Below are positions 7,264 to 15,373 of a stretch of 19,835 bases of DNA, one piece after another. The DNA lies in contig JBHENN010000018.1 in assembly GCA_046262015.1 (NCBI GenBank), positions 1-19,835 of the forward strand. Reading direction: 5' to 3'. The notes beneath the pieces are model-generated. The model had not been told where the DNA came from. It saw nothing but the letters and a program-made list of their open reading frames with translations, and made no database searches. How positions within the stretch are numbered: position 1 is the first letter of the stretch; each line of letters begins with the position of its first letter. This stretch comes from JBHENN01 sp046262015 (lineage in GTDB: Bacteria; Actinomycetota; CADDZG01; WHSQ01). The position numbers and the translations under genes were made by a program.

Positions 7264-9329
7264 CAGGCGTGGGCTTCTTCCTTGGCCGCGTCCAGGATCT
7301 TCTGGGTTAGGTCGTGGGGGACCTCCTGGTAGTGGGAGAACGACCAGGAGAATGTCCCCTTGCCACCGGTCATCGACCGCAGGTCGGTCGCGTAGTGGGT
7401 GACCTCGCCGAAGGGGACCTTGGCGCGGACCAATTGGCGGCCGCTGCCCACCGATTCGATCCCTTCGGGGATACCGCGCCGCTTCTGGAGGTCGCCCATG
7501 ATGTCGCCGGTGAACTCCTCGGGGACGAGGACCTCGAGCAGCCAGACGGGCTCTAGCAGCGTGACGCCGGCCTTGTCGATCGCGTCCTTCATGCCGTTGG
7601 CGCCGGCCAGCTGGAAGGCCATGTCCGAGGAGTCGACGGTGTGGTACTTGCCGTCGTAGAGCTCTACCTTGATGTCGATCATCGGGAAGCCCGTACCGAC
7701 CCCGCGCTCCAGCGCGGCGCGCACACCCTTCTCAACGGAGGGGATGAACTGGTTGGGGACCGAGCCGCCGAAGATCTTGTCCTCGAACACGAACCCCGAG
7801 GCCCGCGCCAGTGGCTCGACCCGGATGTTGCAGATCCCGTACTGGCCGTGACCTCCCGATTGCTTGACGTGCCGGCCCAGTGCTTCGACCTTTGACCTCA
7901 GGGTCGAGCGATACGGGACCTTGAAGGGGACCTCCTCGACCTCGACCCCGGACTTGCGCTTGAGGCGCTCGAGCGCAACGTCCAGATGTGCGTCCCCCAT
8001 CCCCCAGAGGATCATCTGGTGGGTCTCGTCGCTGCGTTCGAGGGTGAGCGAGGGATCCTCTTCGATCAGCTTCGAGAGGCCGATCATGAGCTTGTCCTCG
8101 TCGCCCTTCGTCTTGGGCTGGATCGCCTTCGGGAGGAGGGGCTCCGGTGCCTCGATCCCGGGATAGACGATAGGAGCTGCCTTGTCGGCGAGGGTGTCTC
8201 CGGTGACGGTGTGGCTCAGCTTGGCGACGGCACCGATGTCGCCGGCGCGCAGCTCCGTCATGGGCTCCTGGGTCTTGCCGCGCATCGTGAAGACGTGGCC
8301 GACGCGCTCGTCGACCTTGCGCGATGCGTTGTGCAGCGACGTGTCGCCCTTGAGCACGCCTGAGTAGACCCGGAAGAAGCTGACCCGGCCGACGTATGGA
8401 TCCGTCATCGTCTTGAAGACCAGCGCCGACATCGGAGCGTCCGGCTTGGCCTCCCGGGCATCGTCGTCCACCCCTTCCGCCGGAGGACGGTCGAGGGGGG
8501 AGGGCCCTGCCGCGACTATCACATCGGCGAGCCGGTCGACACCGATCAGCTTGGTTGCCGCTCCGACGATCACCGGGAACATGCGCGCCTGCGACAGACC
8601 GTCGTGCAGCGAGCGCACGACCTCGTCACGCGTCAGCTCCCCGCCCTCGAGGTACCGCTCCAGAAGCTCGTCGTTGGTTTCCGCGACCGAGTCGAGCAAA
8701 GAGGTACGGACCTCATCGACCCGAGCTTGGCGGTCCGCCGGGATGGGTTCTTCGGTGGACCTCCCGGCGTCGTCGTAACCGTAGGCGGCGACGTCGACCA
8801 CGGAGATGACCCCTCTGAAGTCGTGCTCTCGGCCGAGCGGCAAGGAGAGCGGGGCGATGCCCATGCCGAACGACGCGCGCAGCTGCTCGAGCGTGCCCCG
8901 GAACGAGGAGTTCTCGCGGTCGAGCTTGTTGACGAAGACGATCCGGGGGAGATCGAGCTCGTCGGCGTAGCGCCAGGCGACCTCGGTCTGGACCTCGAGA
9001 CCCTCGACCCCGCTGACCACGAACACCGCGAGGTCGGCGACCCGCATCGCGGCGCGGAGGTCGCCGATGAAGTCGGCGTAACCCGGCGCGTCGAGGATGT
9101 TGATCTTGTGGTCGTCCCACTCGATCGGCGCCAGAGCGGTCGAGATCGAGATGCCCTTGCGGATCTCCTCCTCGTCGAAGTCGCACACCGTGTTGCCCTC
9201 GGTGATCCTGCCCATGCGGGTCGTTGCGCCCGAGACGTGGAGAAGCGCCTCGGCCAGCGACGTCTTGCCCGATCCCCCGTGGCCGACCAGAACGATGTTG
9301 CGGATGTTCTCCGTGAGATAGCTCTTCAT
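7263..9329 (-). CDS. fusA2: EF-G2-type elongation factor G-like GTPase
   Basis: A 688-residue translational GTPase with the full EF-G architecture. G1 is GHGGSGKT at 16-23, where canonical EF-G has GHIDAGKT. G3 is DAPGY at 80-84, where EF-G has DTPGH, so the catalytic histidine position holds tyrosine. G4 is NKLD at 134-137. Domain IV carries GHGQYGICNIRVEP and DSSDMAFQLAGANGMKDA, and the C-terminus has the domain V block LEPVWLLEVLVPEEFTGDIMGDLQKRRG. These changes define the EF-G2 paralog group, whose mycobacterial member is reported to bind GTP but lack ribosome-stimulated hydrolysis. I chose the ATG at 9329-9327, with AAGGAG just upstream, rather than an ATG 14 codons earlier. The main fusA is presumably elsewhere. 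The gene lies opposite to its neighbours, splitting thrS-HIT from pgsA. Confidence 0.92.
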   Translation of the reverse strand: MKSYLTENIRNIVLVGHGGSGKTSLAEALLHVSGATTRMGRITEGNTVCDFDEEEIRKGISISTALAPIEWDDHKINILDAPGYADFIGDLRAAMRVADLAVFVVSGVEGLEVQTEVAWRYADELDLPRIVFVNKLDRENSSFRGTLEQLRASFGMGIAPLSLPLGREHDFRGVISVVDVAAYGYDDAGRSTEEPIPADRQARVDEVRTSLLDSVAETNDELLERYLEGGELTRDEVVRSLHDGLSQARMFPVIVGAATKLIGVDRLADVIVAAGPSPLDRPPAEGVDDDAREAKPDAPMSALVFKTMTDPYVGRVSFFRVYSGVLKGDTSLHNASRKVDERVGHVFTMRGKTQEPMTELRAGDIGAVAKLSHTVTGDTLADKAAPIVYPGIEAPEPLLPKAIQPKTKGDEDKLMIGLSKLIEEDPSLTLERSDETHQMILWGMGDAHLDVALERLKRKSGVEVEEVPFKVPYRSTLRSKVEALGRHVKQSGGHGQYGICNIRVEPLARASGFVFEDKIFGGSVPNQFIPSVEKGVRAALERGVGTGFPMIDIKVELYDGKYHTVDSSDMAFQLAGANGMKDAIDKAGVTLLEPVWLLEVLVPEEFTGDIMGDLQKRRGIPEGIESVGSGRQLVRAKVPFGEVTHYATDLRSMTGGKGTFSWSFSHYQEVPHDLTQKILDAAKEEAHA

Positions 9330-9369
9330 CGGTCTCCTTCGCGAAGGGTCCCTGGGATGAGTGGCGGCC

Positions 9370-9375
9370 ATCGTA
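9370..9375 (-). promoter_or_regulatory. Putative -10 element (TACGAT) for EF-G2
   Basis: On the minus strand TACGAT lies 40 bases before the EF-G2 start codon, giving a leader of about 30-35 bases that includes the AAGGAG ribosome-binding site. No clear -35 is seen. It sits in the 94-base divergent gap shared with pgsA. Confidence 0.35.
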
Positions 9376-9411
9376 TTCGCGGCTCGGCAGGGGAGGGAAA
9401 GGCTCGCTCAA

Positions 9412-9417
9412 TAGGAT
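9412..9417 (+). promoter_or_regulatory. Putative leaderless -10 element (TAGGAT) of the pgsA-patA-pimA operon
   Basis: TAGGAT ends six bases before the ATG of pgsA at 9424, so transcription would begin at the start codon. The purine run AGGGGAGGGAAAGG at 9389-9402 is too far upstream to act as a ribosome-binding site. The same hexamer appears before pdxS and the sulfatase gene. Confidence 0.5.
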
Positions 9418-9423
9418 GCGCGG

Positions 9424-10023
9424 ATGATCGACGCGAAGCTGCGCGGGCTGTGGGACCGGGTCATGAGGCCCATCGGCCGGGCCCTCGGAGCGACCGGCGT
9501 GAGCCCCGATGTGATCACCCTTCTCGGCGTCTCGATCCAGGCGGTGGCGGCGGTCCAGATCCTGCAAGGGGAGCTGCTCGTCGCCGGTCTGGTCGGGGTG
9601 GGGGCTGCGATCGCAGACGGCTTCGACGGAGCCGTGGCCAAGGCTCAAGGACGGACGAGCCGGTTCGGCGCGCTGCTCGACTCGACCACCGATCGTGTCA
9701 CGGACGCGCTCTTTCTGATCCCCGTCGTGTGGCTCTACGGGGTCGCCCCCGACGTGCCGGAACGGGACCAGCCGTGGGTGGCGGCGGTGACGCTGCTGGC
9801 GTTCGTGGCGGGATTCCTTGTCTCCTACGTGAAGGCGCGCGCCGAAGCTCTGGGGTTCGAATGCAAGGTCGGGATCGCCGAGCGCGCCGAGAGGGTGATC
9901 CTGATCCTCGTCGGCCTCTTGTTCGACGTCCTTCCGGTCACCATCACGATCCTCGCCGCGCTGTCGGTGGTGACCTTCGTGCACCGGGTCGTGCACGTAC
10001 GACGGCAGCCCGGGAGTGTCTAG
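9424..10023 (+). CDS. pgsA: CDP-alcohol phosphatidyltransferase (phosphatidylinositol phosphate synthase-like)
   Basis: A 199-residue membrane enzyme of the CDP-alcohol phosphatidyltransferase family. In actinobacteria the pgsA1 member at this locus joins CDP-diacylglycerol to inositol 1-phosphate, giving phosphatidylinositol phosphate. The signature DxxDGxxA(R/K)x8GxxxDxxxD is complete, with D65, D68, G69, G82, D86 and D90. The usual Ala-Arg is Ala-Lys here (A72, K73). Hydrophobic stretches at about 29-48, 50-66, 93-109, 118-136 and 156-187 fit the family's six-helix fold, and SYVKARAEALGF (134-145) is the conserved cytoplasmic loop. It is first in an overlapping trio with the PatA-like and PimA-like genes. 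The start is backed by a TAGGAT element six bases upstream. Substrate is inferred from the neighbours; phosphatidylglycerol phosphate synthesis is the main alternative. Confidence 0.92.
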   Translation: MIDAKLRGLWDRVMRPIGRALGATGVSPDVITLLGVSIQAVAAVQILQGELLVAGLVGVGAAIADGFDGAVAKAQGRTSRFGALLDSTTDRVTDALFLIPVVWLYGVAPDVPERDQPWVAAVTLLAFVAGFLVSYVKARAEALGFECKVGIAERAERVILILVGLLFDVLPVTITILAALSVVTFVHRVVHVRRQPGSV

Positions 10024-10945
10024 GTCTCCCGGCGGCGAGCCGCGTGAGAGCCCGCTCCTGCAGCTCGTCTACTACGGGTACCGGGTCGCCTCGGCGCTCG
10101 CGCGCGTTCTGCCCGAGCGGCTCGCCTACGGGGTCGCCGACCGTTGCGGGACGATCCTGGCGCGCCGATCGCCCAAGCGCACGGTCGTGGCGCGCAACCT
10201 GGCGCGCGTCACCGGCCGCCAACCCGGATCCCCGGAGGTGCAGGATCTCGTCGTCCGTTCCTTCCGCTCGTACGCGGAGTACTGGCTGGAGACGTTCCGG
10301 CTCGTGCAGGCGCCGCGCGAGTTCTTCCTGGAGAGGTTGCTGGCCGACGGGGAGGACCACCTGCTCGGCGCGCTGGCGAACGGGCGCGGCGTGGTCGTGG
10401 TCATCGGCCATCTCGGCAACTGGGACGCTGCCGGTGCCTGGGCCGCAACACTCACGGGGTCGCTGGTGACGGTCGCCGAGGTCCTCAGGCCGCGTCGCAT
10501 GTTCGATTTCTTCGCCGACCACAGGCGCCGCCTGGGCATGACGATCCTTCCCGCGCGGCCCGGCGTCACCTCCGAGCTGGTGGAGCTCGCCCGGGCGGGG
10601 CACGTCATCGCGATCCTGGGCGACCGGGACCTCAAAGGGACCGGCGTCGAGGTGGACTTCTTCGGAGAGCCCGCGACGTTCCCCGTCGGCGCGGCCGCGA
10701 TCGCCCGGCGCGCCGAGGTCCCTCTGCTGGTGGCCGGCGTGCGCAGCGAGCGCCGGCCGACGGGACGCGGCTGGCGGGCGACGATCGGGCCTCCGGTCGA
10801 GCTGCCCGAGGGGACCGACGACGCGTCCGCGGTCGCAGAGCTGACGCGCGCCGTCGCGCGTGAGCTCGAGCGGCACGTCGCCGCGACCCCCGAGCAGTGG
10901 CACGTCTTCCAGCCGTTCTGGCTCGCCGACCGGGCCCCTGGATGA
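10016..10945 (+). CDS. patA: PatA-like phosphatidylinositol mannoside acyltransferase (LPLAT family)
   Basis: A 309-residue acyltransferase of the LpxL/HtrB-like group. The catalytic HxxxxD motif is HLGNWD, H132 to D137. The surrounding GRGVVVVIGHLGNWDAAGAW, the later GDRDLKGTGVEVDFFGEPATFPVGAAAIA, and the C-terminal EQWHVFQPFW are typical of the actinobacterial PatA group. In mycobacteria PatA transfers an acyl chain to the mannose of phosphatidylinositol mannosides at the inner leaflet. No signal peptide is seen; the first 30 residues can form a membrane-associated helix. The GTG start at 10016 overlaps pgsA by eight bases with GGGAG just before it; a start a little downstream is possible. 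The stop overlaps the pimA-like start as ATGA. Function is inferred from family plus position between pgsA and pimA. Confidence 0.9.
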   Translation: MSRSPGGEPRESPLLQLVYYGYRVASALARVLPERLAYGVADRCGTILARRSPKRTVVARNLARVTGRQPGSPEVQDLVVRSFRSYAEYWLETFRLVQAPREFFLERLLADGEDHLLGALANGRGVVVVIGHLGNWDAAGAWAATLTGSLVTVAEVLRPRRMFDFFADHRRRLGMTILPARPGVTSELVELARAGHVIAILGDRDLKGTGVEVDFFGEPATFPVGAAAIARRAEVPLLVAGVRSERRPTGRGWRATIGPPVELPEGTDDASAVAELTRAVARELERHVAATPEQWHVFQPFWLADRAPG

Positions 10946-12051
10946 AGGTCGCCGTCGTGTGCCCCTACGCATGGGACCGCTTCGGAGGGGTCCAGACCCA
11001 CGTACGCGCTCTCGTGACCTCCCTGCGTGGACGCGGCCACGACGCGGTCGCGATCGCTCCGACCTACGAGGCCAAGGTCCCTCCGGAAGAGGGGGTCGTC
11101 TTCGCGGGCCGCGCCGTGCGCGTGCCTGCCAACCGCTCGGTCGCACCGATCTCCTTCGGTCCCTTCGGCGCGGTGGCCCTCCGGAAGGCTCTCGGACGCG
11201 ACCCTGAACGGCTGGTGCACCTGCACGAGCCGCTGATCCCGAGCCTGTCACTCGTCGCGCTGTGGAACGCGCGCGGCCCCAGGGTCGGCACGTTCCACGC
11301 GTCGGCGGAGTCGAATCCGCTGTACGCGGCAGCCAAGCCGGCACTGGCGCGCGCGATCGACCGTCTCGCGGTCCGGTGCGCGGTCTCGACCGCGGCGCGC
11401 GACCACGTTGCCCGGTACTTCCCTGGCGATTACGAGCTGACCCCCAACGGCGTGGCCGGTGAGCGCTACCGGGTCGCGCCGGCGGCGGACCTGGGGACCG
11501 GCCCCACCGTGCTGTTCCTCGGGCGGATCGAAGACCGCAAGGGCCTCGACGTCCTCATAAAGGCGCTGGCGCGCATCGACGAGGTCGGCGCCACCCTGGT
11601 CGTCGCGGGGGCGGGACCGGAGGCGGTCCGCTGCCGCTCGCTCGCCGGCCGGCTGGGTGTCCGGACCCGCTTCCTGGGTCGCGTGGACGAGGATCTGAAG
11701 CCCGGCGTGTTCCGCGCTGCGGACGTCTACTGCGCTCCCGCCCTCGGCGGCGAGTCGTTCGGCATCGTCCTGCTTGAGGCCATGGCTGCGGGAACCCCCG
11801 TCGTGTGCTCCTCGTTGCCCGGGTTCCGGGAGGCCGCCGGAGATGCCGCCCGATTCGTCCCGCCCGGCGATCCTTACGCGTTGTCGGAAGCGTTGCGGTC
11901 GCTGCTGCGCGACGACGCCGAGCGCGCCCGCTGCGCGGTCGCGGGCGAGAGGCGCGCCGGGGCGTTCGACTGGGAGCGTCTCGTCGTGCAGGTCGAAGAC
12001 GTCTATGCCCGTGCCGTGGCCGCGCACGGCACCTCGTCCGGCGCGGCTTAG
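10942..12051 (+). CDS. pimA: PimA-like phosphatidylinositol alpha-mannosyltransferase (GT4)
   Basis: A 369-residue GT-B glycosyltransferase of family GT4. In actinobacteria PimA adds the first mannose, from GDP-mannose, to phosphatidylinositol. The donor and acceptor sites are recognisable: GGVQTHV (15-21) is the glycine-rich loop, HEP with H95 matches the catalytic His of mycobacterial PimA, GRIEDRKGLDVL has R195 and K200, and GGESFGIVLLEAMAAG has the E-x7-E pair E271 and E279. I chose the ATG at 10942, which overlaps the acyltransferase stop as ATGA, because homology begins at MKVAVVCPYAWDRFGG. There is no signal peptide; the enzyme should work at the cytoplasmic membrane face. The stop codon TAG forms part of a likely -10 element for the next gene. 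Confidence 0.93.
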   Translation: MKVAVVCPYAWDRFGGVQTHVRALVTSLRGRGHDAVAIAPTYEAKVPPEEGVVFAGRAVRVPANRSVAPISFGPFGAVALRKALGRDPERLVHLHEPLIPSLSLVALWNARGPRVGTFHASAESNPLYAAAKPALARAIDRLAVRCAVSTAARDHVARYFPGDYELTPNGVAGERYRVAPAADLGTGPTVLFLGRIEDRKGLDVLIKALARIDEVGATLVVAGAGPEAVRCRSLAGRLGVRTRFLGRVDEDLKPGVFRAADVYCAPALGGESFGIVLLEAMAAGTPVVCSSLPGFREAAGDAARFVPPGDPYALSEALRSLLRDDAERARCAVAGERRAGAFDWERLVVQVEDVYARAVAAHGTSSGAA

Positions 12052-12054
12052 ATT
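12049..12054 (+). promoter_or_regulatory. Putative leaderless -10 element (TAGATT) of the ABC-transporter module
   Basis: TAGATT contains the pimA stop codon (12049-12051) and ends six bases before the GTG start of the ABC ATPase. No Shine-Dalgarno is visible in the nine-base gap. The module could thus be transcribed separately from pgsA-patA-pimA even though the genes almost touch. Confidence 0.45.
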
Positions 12055-12060
12055 CGCCGC

Positions 12061-12762
12061 GTGTCGGCTATCGGGGCGAGCTCGCGCGGCGCGCCGCGGC
12101 TGCGCGCGGTGGAAGCCACCGGCGTGGTCAAGACCTATCGTCAGGGAGACGAGACCATCCACGCGCTGCGGGGGATCGATCTCGCGGTGACCGTCGGCGA
12201 GTTCGTCGCGATCACCGGTGCGTCCGGCTCCGGAAAGTCGACCCTCCTCCACATCCTCGGCGGTCTCGACCGGCCCGACGAGGGGGAGGTGCGCCTGGAA
12301 GGCGCGCTGCTCTCGACCCTGGGGGACGACGACCTCGCATTGGTCCGACGACGACGTCTGGGTTTCGTGCTCCAGTTCTTCAACCTGCTGCCGACGCTGT
12401 CTGCGCTCGAGAACGCCGCCTTCCCGCTGCTGCTGGACGGCAGGGAGGACGCCCTGAGGGTCGCCCGCGCCGCCCTGGAGGGGGTGGGGCTCGGGCACCG
12501 CCTAGAGCACCGCCCGTCACAGCTGTCGGGTGGCGAGCAGCAGCGCGTCGCCCTCGCCCGGGCCCTGGCGACCACACCTGCGGTCGTGTTCGCCGACGAG
12601 CCCACGGGCAACCTCGACTCGACCACCGGCCGCGCGATCCTCGACCTGATCCGCGCGACCGCCGACGGAGGTCAGACGATCGTGATGGTCACGCACGACG
12701 CGCACGCTGCCGCCTTCGCCGACCGCGTCGTTCACCTGTCCGACGGCGCCCTCGCCCCGTGA
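12061..12762 (+). CDS. ABC transporter ATP-binding protein (LolD/MacB type)
   Basis: A 233-residue ATPase of the LolD/MacB/FtsE-like group that drives FtsX-type permeases by mechanotransmission. All motifs are intact: Walker A GASGSGKST at 53-61, Q-loop Q105 (VLQFFNLLPTLSALEN), signature LSGGEQQR at 155-162, Walker B VVFADEP at 175-181 followed by TGNLDS, and the switch His in VTHD. The first 15 residues are a short, poorly conserved extension. The GTG start is supported by TAGATT six bases upstream. The stop overlaps the permease start as GTGA, so the pair is surely one transporter. Such systems move or extract lipoproteins, lipids, peptides or drugs, or act on cell-wall enzymes; the substrate cannot be read from the ATPase. 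Confidence 0.93.
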   Translation: MSAIGASSRGAPRLRAVEATGVVKTYRQGDETIHALRGIDLAVTVGEFVAITGASGSGKSTLLHILGGLDRPDEGEVRLEGALLSTLGDDDLALVRRRRLGFVLQFFNLLPTLSALENAAFPLLLDGREDALRVARAALEGVGLGHRLEHRPSQLSGGEQQRVALARALATTPAVVFADEPTGNLDSTTGRAILDLIRATADGGQTIVMVTHDAHAAAFADRVVHLSDGALAP

Positions 12763-15347
12763 GGATCCCCGCCGCCGCCACGGTCTTCGCCCGGGTCAAC
12801 CTGCGGCATCTGCGTGAACGGAGGCTGCGCTCGGCACTCACCGTTACCGGGGTCGCGGCCGGTGTGGCCCTGGTCTTCTCGATCTCGGTGATCAACGCGA
12901 CGCTGCTCTCCTCGTTCCGGTCGAGCCTGCGCGCGGTCGCCGGCGCGGCGGAGATCGAGGTGGCCGGAGCCGATCAGACGGGCCTGCCGGCGGACGCGGT
13001 GACACGGGTCGCCGCGGTCGAGGGGGTCGAGCAAGCGGTGCCGGTGGTGCGCACCCTCGCCGCGGTCGGTGGGCCCGACGGGCGTCACCGGGTGATGTTC
13101 CTCGGCGTGACCCCGGCGTTCGCCGGGTTGTTCCCGTCCGATCCGGGACCGCTGGGACGGGTCGTCGTGCAGGGCGGCTTCGGCCCCGACGGCCGCGGCG
13201 TGCTGTTGGGAACGGCTGCGATCGAGGTGCTCGGCGCCCGGGTCAGCGACCGGGTCGCGGTGGAAACACCCTCGGGGGCGCGCCGCGTGACGGTAGCGGG
13301 GTCCATCGGCGGGGGTCCCGTGGCCGCCTTCAACGGAGGCCGGATCGCGGTGATGCTGTTGCCTGCGGCTCAGGAGCTGTTCGCCCGCGGGGGGCAGGTC
13401 GACTCGATCTACGTCGTGGTCGACCCCGACGCAGACGTCGCGGAAGTCGAGGGGGCCATCGGCCGCACTCTCGGCGGGGCCGGGATCGTCGGAGCGCCCG
13501 GCGAGCGCGAACGCGGCCTCGAGCGCGTGTTCTCCAGCCTCAGCACCCTGCTGTCGCTGGCCGGGACCGTCGCACTGTTCGTGGCCCTGTTCGTCGTCTA
13601 CAACACGATGTCGATGTCCCTCGCCGAGCGCCGGCGCGAGCTGGCCATGGCGCTCGCGCTGGGGGCTACGCGGTCCCAGCTGTTCGCGGCGACGCTGGTC
13701 GAGGCGGTAGTCATCGGGACCATCGCCGCGGTCGCAGGGGTCGCCGGAGGTCTCCTCCTCGCGCGCATGCTCGTAGAGCAGGCGATCGAGGGCTACAGGA
13801 TCCTGCCGATCAGCGGAAGCGGAGCCGCGGTCGTCGCTCCGACCCAAGCGCTGATCGCCGCCCTCGGAGGGATAGCGGTCTCGTTGGCCGGCGCCCTCGT
13901 CCCGGCGCGCCGAGTGCTCGCGGTCGCGCCGATCGAAGCTCTCAGACCCGATGCCGCGTACGAATGGCGAGCGGGGACGCGCCACGCGCGCGCCGCTGCG
14001 TTGGGCGTCGCGGTCGTGGCCGTGGCGCTCGCGGTGGCCACGTTCTTCGCCTACGTCGTCGCCCCGGAACGGAAGTGGCTCGTAACGCTCGGCATGGTCT
14101 TCGGGATGGTCGCGGTGACCTCTCTGCTTCCACTCGTGGTCCCGCTCGGCGTCCGCCTGATCCGGCCGCTGCTGCGAAGGTCCGCCGGCACCGTGGGACG
14201 GCTGGCCGGGGACTCGCTGGCCACGAACCCCGGCAGGACCACGTTCACCGTGGCGGCCCTCGTGCTCACCCTCGGGATGGTCCTCGGGGTCGGCAGCGCG
14301 CTCGCGTCGTACCAGCGGCAGATCGAGCTAACGGCCGGCGCGTTGATAGGGGCGCCCCTGTACGTCACCGCGGAGTCGTTCTCGGGGCTGACGTCCGACC
14401 AGCCGTTGTCGCTCGGCCTACAACCCGAGCTCGAAGCGGTCCCCGGCGTGGCGTTCGTGTACCCGCTCCGCTTCGTGCTCCTCAACGTGGGTGACGAACA
14501 AGGGGTCATGTACGCGATCTCGGTGGAAGAGGCCCTGCGCGAGGGCGCGACCACGGCCCTCTCGGCCATCACCGACGACCCGGATGCGTTCCTCGACGGC
14601 CTCTCAGCCGGCGACATCGCCGTATCGCACCTGACTGCACGGCGGCACGATCTGTCCGTGGGTGACGAGCTGGTGCTCCCCACACCTTCGGGCGCACGGG
14701 CGTTCGAGGTCGCGTCGGTGTTCGACGACCTCTCGTCGCTCGACACGATCTACATGGACGACCGCATCTACCGGAAGCTGTGGCGCGACGACAAGGTGGA
14801 CGAGTTCGGAGTGCTGCTCGACCCCGGCGCCTCGCTCGGTGAGGTGCGCGCCGGCCTCCAAGACGCGGTGCGTCGTACCGGCACGCCGGCGCGCGTGTAC
14901 GAGAAACGAGAGCTGGTGGGGCGGATCCTGGAGCTCATCGCCGGCACGTTCTCACTCGCCCGGGGGATCCAGCTCGCCGCGCTGGTCGTCGCTCTGGTGA
15001 CGATCGCGAACACGATGTTCACCGCGGTCCTCGAGCGTAGGTGGGAGATGGGGCTCCAGCGCGCGGTGGGGATGTCGGAGACCCAGCTCCGGCGGGAGGT
15101 CCTGGTGGAGGCGGCCGCGATCGGATCCCTCGGTGGGGCCGGCGGTGCCGTGGTGGGAACGATCACCGGTTACGTGATGACCCTCTCGATGGAGGTCCAG
15201 TTCGCGTGGGACATCCCTTTCAGGCCGCCGCTGGCCCTCGGCGCGGCCGCGATCCTCGCCGGGATCGTCCTCGCGGCTGGCGCCGGTCTCGTGCCCAGCC
15301 GGCTCGCCGGGCGCGCCCCGATCATCGAATCCCTGCGCTACGAGTAA
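12759..15347 (+). CDS. FtsX-type ABC transporter permease, two FtsX domains
   Basis: An 862-residue membrane protein with about ten transmembrane helices. The N-terminal half has one helix at about 25-46, a MacB-like extracytoplasmic domain (about 50-255), and an FtsX domain with helices near 263-283, 312-337 and 364-386. Two or three more helices (411-435, 440-468, 494-515) lead to a second extracytoplasmic domain. A second FtsX domain follows, with helices near 737-758, 785-808 and 826-848. Both FtsX domains carry the coupling segment: ERRRELAMALALGATRSQL (290-308) and ERRWEMGLQRAVGMSETQL. The GTG start was chosen for its GTGA overlap with the ATPase and because homology begins there; the open frame extends far upstream only as a shadow of other genes. 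The lipoprotein gene follows after 26 bases. Substrate unknown. Confidence 0.92.
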   Translation: MRIPAAATVFARVNLRHLRERRLRSALTVTGVAAGVALVFSISVINATLLSSFRSSLRAVAGAAEIEVAGADQTGLPADAVTRVAAVEGVEQAVPVVRTLAAVGGPDGRHRVMFLGVTPAFAGLFPSDPGPLGRVVVQGGFGPDGRGVLLGTAAIEVLGARVSDRVAVETPSGARRVTVAGSIGGGPVAAFNGGRIAVMLLPAAQELFARGGQVDSIYVVVDPDADVAEVEGAIGRTLGGAGIVGAPGERERGLERVFSSLSTLLSLAGTVALFVALFVVYNTMSMSLAERRRELAMALALGATRSQLFAATLVEAVVIGTIAAVAGVAGGLLLARMLVEQAIEGYRILPISGSGAAVVAPTQALIAALGGIAVSLAGALVPARRVLAVAPIEALRPDAAYEWRAGTRHARAAALGVAVVAVALAVATFFAYVVAPERKWLVTLGMVFGMVAVTSLLPLVVPLGVRLIRPLLRRSAGTVGRLAGDSLATNPGRTTFTVAALVLTLGMVLGVGSALASYQRQIELTAGALIGAPLYVTAESFSGLTSDQPLSLGLQPELEAVPGVAFVYPLRFVLLNVGDEQGVMYAISVEEALREGATTALSAITDDPDAFLDGLSAGDIAVSHLTARRHDLSVGDELVLPTPSGARAFEVASVFDDLSSLDTIYMDDRIYRKLWRDDKVDEFGVLLDPGASLGEVRAGLQDAVRRTGTPARVYEKRELVGRILELIAGTFSLARGIQLAALVVALVTIANTMFTAVLERRWEMGLQRAVGMSETQLRREVLVEAAAIGSLGGAGGAVVGTITGYVMTLSMEVQFAWDIPFRPPLALGAAAILAGIVLAAGAGLVPSRLAGRAPIIESLRYE

Positions 15348-15361
15348 GGGGACCGGTGCGG

Positions 15362-15367
15362 GATGAT
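15362..15367 (+). promoter_or_regulatory. Weak candidate leaderless -10 element (GATGAT) of the lipoprotein gene
   Basis: GATGAT lies exactly six bases before the ATG at 15374, matching the spacing seen before four other genes but with G in place of the first T. It sits in the 26-base gap after the permease stop. No Shine-Dalgarno is visible. Confidence 0.25.
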
Positions 15368-15373
15368 GGCGTC

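Noticed and set aside
9330..9371. EF-G2 start 14 codons earlier
   Set aside because: The added residues are not EF-G-like and the AAGGAG site lies just before the ATG at 9329; the earlier ATG overlaps the likely promoter.
11805..12758. Long upstream extension of the FtsX permease frame
   Set aside because: This stretch is covered by the pimA-like and ABC ATPase genes in other frames, and its translation is a low-complexity Arg/Pro/Ala shadow.
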